A stretch of DNA of 37,732 bases from Pseudomonas sp. BN417. GTDB taxonomy: Bacteria; Pseudomonadota; Gammaproteobacteria; Pseudomonadales; Pseudomonadaceae. The translations under genes were made by a program, and so were the position numbers. Below, piece after piece: positions 37,548 to 37,732 of the stretch (positions within the stretch are counted from its first letter, which is position 1; each line of letters starts with the position of its first letter). The notes under the pieces are model-generated. The model was not told the DNA's origin, made no database searches, and was given only the letters and a program-made list of their open reading frames with translations. The stretch covers positions 23,523 to 61,254 of the forward strand of contig NZ_SSOJ01000157.1 in NCBI RefSeq assembly GCF_029871205.1, in the 5' to 3' direction.

Positions 37548-37732
37548 CCCCGGCCCCCGCCCTGCGCCCCAGCCTGATCGCTTCGCGCTCAGTCGCTCAT
37601 CGGCACCGGAAGCGGTGCTTCCGAACGCGTACCTCTTCGCCCCGCAGGCGGGCGAGGGGTAACTTAGCTGGCGAGTCCGGAGCAAACCTGAAGCTCATAC
37701 AGGTCTGAAACCGAGCAGCGAGGGTGGGGCCG
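37548..37732 (-). repeat. Dispersed repeat, copy B, continuing past the window edge
   Basis: Bases 37548-37643 are the reverse complement of 20911-21006 with three differences. Weaker similarity to the region before copy A continues from 37644 to the window end (shared blocks CAGACCTG, CATGAG-like and GGGGTGGG/GCCCCACC in reverse). TTTCAGACCTG (37512) and CAGGTCTGAAA (37700) are 11-base inverted copies flanking the core. No gene is seen between 37458 and 37732. Confidence 0.8.

Overview
The window is about 37.7 kb of GC-rich gammaproteobacterial chromosome, almost certainly from a Pseudomonas species. The evidence is the gene set (1,620-residue NAD-glutamate dehydrogenase GdhB, 885-residue PepN, FadH, NadK, GlpG, paired DUF1302/DUF1329 genes), Crc/Hfq-type CA motifs, a -24/-12 promoter and Pseudomonas-style intergenic repeats. 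From memory, the order from the AraC gene and fadH through nadK, glpG and pepN to the MoxR/VWA operon and gdhB resembles P. aeruginosa, so most of this is core genome. No prophage, transposase or CRISPR array was seen.

Layout: (1) 1-280, two tRNA-Asp(GTC) genes, the first cut by the window edge, then a terminator. (2) 301-572, a repeat and a 28-codon ORF with a strong ribosome binding site. (3) 573-4779, a divergent pair: an AraC-type regulator with a nitrilase-like lipoprotein on the minus strand, and fadH on the plus strand. A 21-bp-period direct repeat lies between them. (4) 5027-8546, a coiled-coil protein, a PLP-dependent D-cysteine desulfhydrase/ACC deaminase-like enzyme and a cNMP-binding/rhodanese fusion. 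(5) 8590-8761, two inverted-repeat elements, then DUF1853 on the minus strand. (6) 9814-13674, nadK, metallophosphatase and glpG with one-base start/stop overlaps, then DUF1315 and DUF2797, also overlapping by one base. (7) 13780-16437, pepN with a strong terminator.

(8) 16530-24794 is the most interesting part. It holds a consensus sigma-54 promoter, an outer-membrane DUF1302 protein and a periplasmic DUF1329 protein, then a repeat-rich 760-bp spacer, then a secreted Ycf48-like beta-propeller and an RND/MMPL transporter. CA motifs precede three of the four genes. Together they look like a catabolite-controlled system moving a hydrophobic substrate across the envelope; the substrate cannot be read from sequence. 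(9) 24825-25285, a tandem array of 136-140 bp units with a covarying palindrome. (10) 25295-32095, a minus-strand six-gene MoxR/DUF58/DUF4381/VWA/VWA-TPR/BatD operon in which every start overlaps the previous stop. (11) 32536-37398, gdhB, preceded by a possible ArgR half-site and a nested palindrome. (12) The right edge carries a second, inverted copy of the repeat found near 20.9-21.0 kb.

Most long antisense ORFs here are by-products of high GC third-position composition and were left out. Gene starts were set by ribosome binding sites, overlaps and expected family lengths.
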